From an uncultured Verrucomicrobium sp. (GTDB lineage Bacteria > Verrucomicrobiota > Verrucomicrobiia > Methylacidiphilales > GAS474): a stretch of DNA of 6,034 nt. Location: positions 1 through 6,034 of the forward strand of contig CAISZB010000395.1 of assembly GCA_903889845.1 (NCBI GenBank), in the 5' to 3' direction. The position numbers and the translations under genes were made by a program. The notes beneath the pieces are model-generated. The model was not told the origin of the DNA and did no database searches. It was given only the letters and a program-made list of their open reading frames with translations. Shown here piece by piece: positions 1 to 6,034 of this stretch; position 1 is the first letter of the stretch, and each line of letters starts with the position of its first letter.

Positions 1-486
<486 letters not shown>

Positions 487-501
487 GATGCCATGAAGAC
501 T

Positions 502-536
502 AAAAAACGCGCCTCCGAAAGGGGGCGCGTTTTTTT
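502..536 (+). terminator. Rho-independent terminator of rpoC
   Basis: CGCGCCTCC (508-516) pairs with GGGGGCGCG (521-529) through nine base pairs, one of them T-G, closed by a GAAA tetraloop (517-520). A run of six A (502-507) precedes the stem and seven T (530-536) follow it. The A/T flanks extend the hairpin and could make it work in both directions. It starts 15 bases after the rpoC stop and should end the rpoB-rpoC type transcript. Confidence 0.95.
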
Positions 537-550
537 GTTTGGAGGGGGCG

Positions 551-573
551 CGAAGGGGAGGGGCACCCCTTCG
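551..573. repeat. Perfect 8-bp inverted repeat
   Basis: CGAAGGGG (551-558) pairs perfectly with CCCCTTCG (566-573) around a seven-base loop. An alternative smaller hairpin, ACCCC-TTC-GGGGT (565-577), uses the same bases. It sits 14 bases beyond the rpoC terminator tract and just ahead of repeat unit A. There is no T-run after it, so it is not an intrinsic terminator. A related aggggcacccct core recurs at 834-845. Confidence 0.5.
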
Positions 574-578
574 GGGTA

Positions 579-685
579 GGGACTGCCGTCGCGATAGCGA
601 CAAAGAGATAAAGGGGCCAACTGACTAGTAGGGCCGGGAGGCAACAATCGCGCTTTGCGCTTACCTGTATAGCTGGAGGCGATTC
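579..685. repeat. Intergenic direct repeat, copy A
   Basis: This is the first of two diverged copies of one unit, the second being at 764-901. Shared blocks in the same order are gggactgcc (579-587), an imperfectly conserved hairpin with loop GATA (588-601), aaagggg, ccaactg, aggg.cgggag.caac, a caa.cgcgcNNNgcgc hairpin (645-660) and gcgattc (679-685). Copy A is shorter because copy B carries an extra hairpin. Blocks were aligned by eye, so exact ends are uncertain. Function is unknown; a dispersed intergenic repeat family or a structured RNA are both possible. Confidence 0.55.
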
Positions 686-729
686 GGGGATTCAGCCGAG
701 GCTGCGCCTCGGGAGAAGAATAGCCTCCA
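674..729. repeat. Compound stem-loop with nested perfect hairpin
   Basis: TGGAGGC (674-680) pairs with GCCTCCA (723-729). After one G/A mismatch, ATTC (682-685) pairs with GAAT (718-721). Together this gives 11 Watson-Crick pairs in a 12-position stem. Nested inside is CCGAGGC-TGC-GCCTCGG (696-712), a perfect 7-bp hairpin. No T-run follows, so it is not a terminator. It links the end of repeat copy A to the start of copy B and could be a repeat-element palindrome or an RNA fold. Confidence 0.55.
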
Positions 730-763
730 CCGCGCGCGCTTTTCCCCCTACAGCCTCCGAGCT

Positions 764-901
764 GGGACTGCCTGCGCGATAGCGCAATCCACCCAAAGGG
801 GAAACCAACTGGCAGGGGCGGGAGCCAACCTGAGGGGGCACCCCTCAGAAGCCTACAAACGCGCGGTGCGCATGGAGCTGTACAGGGAAGCAAAGCGATT
901 C
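764..901. repeat. Intergenic direct repeat, copy B
   Basis: This second copy of the unit at 579-685 begins with the same gggactgcc (764-772), followed by a TGCGC-GATA-GCGCA hairpin (773-786). It then has aaagggg, ccaactg, agggg.cgggagccaac, a caaacgcgcggtgcgc hairpin (856-871) and gcgattc (895-901). Relative to copy A it contains an insertion that includes the hairpin at 830-848, and it lacks four bases after ccaactg. The copies have diverged more than a recent duplication would. Confidence 0.55.
830..848. repeat. Perfect 8-bp hairpin within copy B
   Basis: CTGAGGGG (830-837) pairs perfectly with CCCCTCAG (841-848) around a GCA loop. This hairpin is absent from the matching position of copy A, so it is an insertion or a deletion difference between the two copies. 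Its core resembles the aggggcacccct segment at 559-570. Confidence 0.5.
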
Positions 902-947
902 TACCCGGTCCCGAAGGGCATACCCACAATCTCTCACCTCGAAGGGC

Positions 948-982
948 CGCCTCTCTACGATTGCAATACCCAGAGGGAGGCG
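948..982. repeat. 9-bp hairpin just upstream of the TPP aptamer
   Basis: CGCCTCTCT (948-956) pairs with AGAGGGAGGCG (974-982 used, one T-G pair) around a 17-base loop. The loop contains the palindrome ATTGCAAT (960-967). The 3' arm ends about ten bases before the aptamer's first helix. If thiC transcription starts upstream of here, this would be an extra RNA helix stacked before the riboswitch. If transcription starts near 992, it is a DNA feature overlapping the possible promoter. Confidence 0.4.
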
Positions 983-988
983 TAGCAT
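961..988 (+). promoter_or_regulatory. Possible weak sigma-70-type promoter for thiC leader
   Basis: TTGCAA (961-966) and TAGCAT (983-988) each match the -35 and -10 consensus at four of six positions, with a 16-base spacer. The placement would start transcription near the first helix of the riboswitch (992). That is economical but slightly tight, since P1 needs its 5' strand in the RNA. Matches this weak occur by chance, so this is only a candidate. Confidence 0.2.
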
Positions 989-991
989 TAC

Positions 992-3110
<2,119 letters not shown>

Positions 3111-3180
3111 GTCCTGTCAGCGAATTGCGGCGGGCCGCGCCGGAGGGGCTGCTTTCCCTCGCGACCCCTTCGATATTCCC
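3111..3180. other. Short convergent intergenic junction, no clear terminator
   Basis: Seventy bases separate the thiC stop from the stop of the oppositely oriented TPR gene. Small pairings can be drawn, for example GCGG (3127-3130) with CCGC (3135-3138) and GAGGG (3143-3147) with CCCTC (3156-3160). None is followed on either strand by a T-run. I see no gene here and no convincing intrinsic terminator. Confidence 0.6.
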
Positions 3181-6006
3181 CTACGGCCCCGCTGAGGCGA
3201 CGGGCGCGGAGGAAGCCGCCGGGGCCGAGGCCGTCGGTGTGGCGCTCGACGCGGCGGGGGGCGCCGCGTTCCCCGCCGGGGCCGAGGCATCGGGCTCGTC
3301 GTCGAAGAGGAAGTGTTCCCGCCGCAGGCGCGTCAGCGCGTCGCGGAACTCGGCCCGGTTCGGGCCGCCCAGGGCCTCCAGCCGCCGGTAGAGGTCGGCG
3401 GCGGCGCGCCAGTTCTCCTGCCGCTTCCGCAACTCGGCGGCGTCGATCCCCGCCTTCGTCCGCCAGAACGTCTCCGGCGGGGCGCCGGTTGCCGCGACCC
3501 CGGCGGGGAGGGTCTGCCCGTTGAGGACGGCGAGGTAGAGCGTGAGGGCGTCGTCGATCCGGTTCAGCTTCTCGAAGCACTTCCCGCGCATGTAGGCCGC
3601 CTCGTTCCGCTGGGAGAAATCGCCCTGCGCGCCGTTGAGGAGAGTGCCGTAGACCGAGGCGGCCTGCTCGTAGCGGGTCGGGTCGCTCCCGCTCCCGGCC
3701 AGGGCGTAGAGGGCGTTCCCCTTGCGAAGCGTGGCCGTCACGAAGAGGGAGCCGCTTTTTTCCGTCCCCAGGACGGCGTCGAAGAGGGCGATCGCGTTCG
3801 TGTACTTCCCCTGCAGGTGGTAGGCCAGGCCCTGGAGGAGCCGCGCGGCGGCCTTCCGCGGGGAGGCGTCGGGGATCTTCTCCAAAATCTGGATCGCCGT
3901 CCCGTAATCCTTCAACTGCAGCGCCGATTCCCCGGCGAAGTAGAGCGCCTCCGGGACGAGCGGGCTGTCGGGATAATTCTTCGCCATCGTCTCGAAGTGG
4001 GTCTGCGCGCTCGCGTAGTCCTGCTGCTGGTGGAAGAACTCCGCCGCCGTGAAGAGGATCGCCGCCGCCTCCGGGCTCTTGTCGAAGCGGCGGGCCAGGG
4101 CCAGGAGCTGCTCCCGCGCCTGCTCCGAGGTGAGCCGCCCCGCCTCGTAACTGACCATGACGGAAGCATAGCCAGCCTCGGCGACGCGGGGATCGTCAGG
4201 GAATTCGTTGGCAATCCGATAGTAGAGAGCCAGGGCCTCATCGGTCTTGCCCGCCGCCCGTTCCAGGTCGGCCAGCCGGAGGAGGAGGAGCGGCTTCTGG
4301 GCCTTGAAGAGCGCCCCGGCATCGCCCTGCGCCTTGTCGGCCTTGTCCAGGGCATCGCGGTACGCGGCCCGGGCATCGTCGGGCTTCCCCGCCTTCTGCA
4401 GCAGCGCCGCCTTCTCCATCACGACGCGGACGGCGAGGGAACTGGCCGGGAAGGCCTTGGTAAAATCGCCCTCGGTCTGGAGGAAGCCGGGCAGATCGCC
4501 CGTCCGGGCCTCGCTCAGGAGGAGGTTGAAGAGCGCCTTTTCCGTCGTGGTCGTCCCCGTCGCCGGCGCGCCTGCGCCTTGGACGGGAGCGGCGGCCTTC
4601 CGGTAGAGGTCGGCGGCCTTCGCGTAGTCGCCCTTCGTGAAATAGATCTCGGCCGCCTTGAACTGGGCCTCCCGCGCCATCGGCGCTGCCGAGGGGTCGC
4701 TCGAAGCCTGGACCGCCTCGACGCAGTTTTGCAGGGAGGTCAGGGCCTGGTCGGTCTTCCCCGCATCGGCGTAGAGCTGGCCCAGGCGGGAACAGGCGGC
4801 GGCCTTCCAGATCGTCTGCGGGTAGGCGGTGAGAAGGGCCTCGAAGGTCTGGATCGCGTCGGAGGGGGCGCTGTTGTCGGCCTGGCTCGACGCGATGGCG
4901 AAGAAGGCCGCCGAGGCCGTCACGGGGGACTTCTCGTTCTTGGCGAATTCCCGCAACTTCGCCTGCGCCTCCGGGAGCCGCTGAAGCGCCGCCGCGCTGC
5001 CGAGGTAGAGGCGGAAGGCGGCCAGCTTCTCCGGCTCGGCCTGGGCCAGGGTGTAGGCTTTCTCGAACGCCGCCATCGCCCGGCCCGCATCGCCCGTCTT
5101 CTGGTAGCCGTTGCCGAGGTCGAACCACGCCTCGGCGACGAGGGACTGGGGATAGGCCTTCCCGTTGTCGACGATCCGGCGGAAGAAGCCGACCGCCTCG
5201 GCGTTCTTCCCCCGCAACAGGGCCAACTCCCCACGCCAGTAGTCGGCCTCGAACGCCGCCGCCGAGTTCGGCTTCACTTTCCGCGCCGCGAGGGCGTCGA
5301 GCGTCGCCACGGCGTCGTCGAGGCGGTTGTCGGCGATCTCGATCTTCGCCAGGACCAGGGCCGCCTTCTCCCCCGCCTCCGTCGGCGGCTGCGCCTGCAT
5401 CAGGGAGGCGAGGAGGGCGCGGGCGTCGTTCCCGTTCCCCTCCTTGTAGAGTGTCCAGGCGAGGCTAAGCTGGGCCTGGCCGGAAGCCGCCACGGGTGCC
5501 GAGCCGTAGCGGGCCAGGAGGTCGCGGTAAGCCTTCTCCGCCTCGGGCCAGTTCCCCTGCGCCGCGAGGGTCTCCCCGCGCCAGAAGACGAAGGAAGGGG
5601 CCGAGGCATCGGGCGCATCGGGAGCTGAGACGAAGACCGCCAGGGCCTGCCCGTATTGGCCGAGAAAATAGAGCGCGCGCCCCTGGAGAAAGAGGACGTC
5701 GAAGCGAAGGGGACTCTTCGGCGATTTTTGCAGGAAGGCCTTCGCCCCCCCGTTCACCTTCTCGAAAAGCCCCGCGTCGAAGCTCCCCTGGAGGTCGGCG
5801 AGTTGTCGCGCCTCGTCGTCGGAGGGGGTGGCGGGAGGCGTCGGCGCAGGAGCGGCAGCCGCAGAGGGAGCCGGAGCCGAGGCGGAGGATGACGCCGCCG
5901 AAGAGGAAGCCGAAGAAGCAGCAGGGGAGGGCGCAGCCTGGAGCGGAACCGCGAGGAAGGCGAGGCCGAGGGAAGCAAGGCGGAGGCGAAAGGGGACGGA
6001 AAGCAC
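3181..6006 (-). CDS. Exported tetratricopeptide-repeat protein (start may lie beyond window)
   Basis: The 941-residue protein is built almost wholly of TPR-like helical hairpins, a protein-binding scaffold. Residues 1-24 look like a Sec signal peptide: basic RLR, then LASLGLAFLAVPLQA with likely cleavage after A24. An Ala/Ser/Pro tract follows (24-62). TPR-like units run from about 65 to 895, clear at 151-200, 291-320, 384-430, 447-472, 582-605 and 652-745, with recurring AEA, F....YP and G.Y..A signatures like those in BamD/YbgF-type repeats. The tail (904-941) is again Ala/Ser/Pro-rich. There are no catalytic motifs and only three cysteines. The product is probably periplasmic or envelope-associated, with unknown partner and role. 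The start shown is GTG with no Shine-Dalgarno, and the frame stays open upstream to base 6034, so the true start may be outside. No neighbouring gene gives context. TPR identity is secure; gene name and function are not. Confidence 0.9.
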   Translation of the reverse strand: MLSVPFRLRLASLGLAFLAVPLQAAPSPAASSASSSAASSSASAPAPSAAAAPAPTPPATPSDDEARQLADLQGSFDAGLFEKVNGGAKAFLQKSPKSPLRFDVLFLQGRALYFLGQYGQALAVFVSAPDAPDASAPSFVFWRGETLAAQGNWPEAEKAYRDLLARYGSAPVAASGQAQLSLAWTLYKEGNGNDARALLASLMQAQPPTEAGEKAALVLAKIEIADNRLDDAVATLDALAARKVKPNSAAAFEADYWRGELALLRGKNAEAVGFFRRIVDNGKAYPQSLVAEAWFDLGNGYQKTGDAGRAMAAFEKAYTLAQAEPEKLAAFRLYLGSAAALQRLPEAQAKLREFAKNEKSPVTASAAFFAIASSQADNSAPSDAIQTFEALLTAYPQTIWKAAACSRLGQLYADAGKTDQALTSLQNCVEAVQASSDPSAAPMAREAQFKAAEIYFTKGDYAKAADLYRKAAAPVQGAGAPATGTTTTEKALFNLLLSEARTGDLPGFLQTEGDFTKAFPASSLAVRVVMEKAALLQKAGKPDDARAAYRDALDKADKAQGDAGALFKAQKPLLLLRLADLERAAGKTDEALALYYRIANEFPDDPRVAEAGYASVMVSYEAGRLTSEQAREQLLALARRFDKSPEAAAILFTAAEFFHQQQDYASAQTHFETMAKNYPDSPLVPEALYFAGESALQLKDYGTAIQILEKIPDASPRKAAARLLQGLAYHLQGKYTNAIALFDAVLGTEKSGSLFVTATLRKGNALYALAGSGSDPTRYEQAASVYGTLLNGAQGDFSQRNEAAYMRGKCFEKLNRIDDALTLYLAVLNGQTLPAGVAATGAPPETFWRTKAGIDAAELRKRQENWRAAADLYRRLEALGGPNRAEFRDALTRLRREHFLFDDEPDASAPAGNAAPPAASSATPTASAPAASSAPVASAGP

Positions 6007-6034
6007 CGTCAGAAAACGTAGAGGGGGGATGGAG

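Larger units (their letters stand above)
541..990. other. Gene-free intergenic stretch rich in inverted repeats
   Basis: About 450 bases between the rpoC terminator and the thiC riboswitch hold no gene I can support. The plus-strand frame from 632 to 985 is open, but it has no Shine-Dalgarno before any start, and its content is built from hairpin arms. The stretch is dominated by short perfect inverted repeats (551-573, 588-601, 696-712, 773-786, 830-848, 948-982) and by two diverged direct copies of one unit. This looks like a cluster of intergenic repeats or a structured RNA rather than coding sequence. I do not recognise it as any known RNA class; RNase P, SRP and tmRNA hallmarks are absent. 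Confidence 0.6.

Noticed and set aside
872..985. 37-codon plus-strand ORF ending just before the riboswitch, part of a frame open from 632
   Set aside because: No Shine-Dalgarno precedes ATG 872, the segment is composed of hairpin arms and repeat copy B, and the frame is not kept in copy A. Long open frames are common by chance at this base composition.
541..990. CRISPR array or tRNA/rRNA gene in the repeat-rich intergenic region
   Set aside because: There are only two diverged copies with no regular spacers. No cloverleaf, no conserved rRNA segment and no RNase P, SRP or tmRNA hallmark could be found by eye.
3313..5628. 771-codon open frame on the plus strand inside the TPR gene
   Set aside because: The product is Arg/Gly/Leu/Val-rich with no recognisable domain, while the opposite strand encodes clear repeated TPR helices. 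This is a GC-bias shadow.

Overview
The window comes from a high-GC bacterial chromosome, roughly two-thirds G+C by eye. Codons ending in G or C dominate, and this also produces long open frames opposite the real genes. A predicted exported TPR protein with a signal peptide suggests a cell with a periplasm (Gram-negative type). A Verrucomicrobiota or related PVC origin would fit my impression of RpoC and the TPR protein, but I cannot prove it from this sequence and hold it with low confidence.

Layout, left to right. (1) 1-486 is the 3' end of rpoC (RNA polymerase beta'), followed at 502-536 by a textbook intrinsic terminator with a GAAA tetraloop. (2) 541-990 is a gene-free stretch packed with inverted repeats. 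It includes two diverged direct copies of a 107-138 bp unit (579-685 and 764-901). Each copy carries a small hairpin with an invariant GATA loop whose stem has changed by paired substitutions. A compound 12-pair stem (674-729) lies between and partly within them. (3) 992-1164 is a TPP (THI-box) riboswitch and its expression platform. (4) 1161-3110 is a complete thiC (phosphomethylpyrimidine synthase) with every expected catalytic, zinc and [4Fe-4S] residue. (5) 3111-3180 is a 70 bp convergent junction with no convincing terminator. (6) 3181-6006, minus strand, is a 941-residue exported tetratricopeptide-repeat protein with Ala/Ser/Pro-rich tracts at both ends. Its true start may lie beyond the right edge.

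The most interesting part is the thiC leader. Directly behind the aptamer is a 20-codon ORF (1102-1164). Its strong Shine-Dalgarno sequence (GGAGG, 1091-1095) overlaps the conserved 3' end of the aptamer. Its stop codon overlaps the thiC start (ATGA). thiC has almost no Shine-Dalgarno of its own, and the purine-rich bases before its ATG are locked in a perfect 8-bp hairpin. The aptamer strand TGGCGTA (1083-1089) can also pair with TACGCCG (1110-1116), which is the 3' arm of a small intrinsic terminator. That alternative fold would leave the leader ORF's Shine-Dalgarno and ATG in an open loop. The sequence therefore fits a two-layer switch in which TPP blocks leader-peptide translation and also allows termination, while low TPP permits leader translation and coupled thiC translation. 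The pairings and frames are seen directly. The mechanism is inferred.

rpoC, thiC and the TPR gene do not appear to form a functional unit. rpoC ends its own transcript, thiC is a solitary riboswitch-controlled thiamin gene, and the TPR gene is convergent with it.
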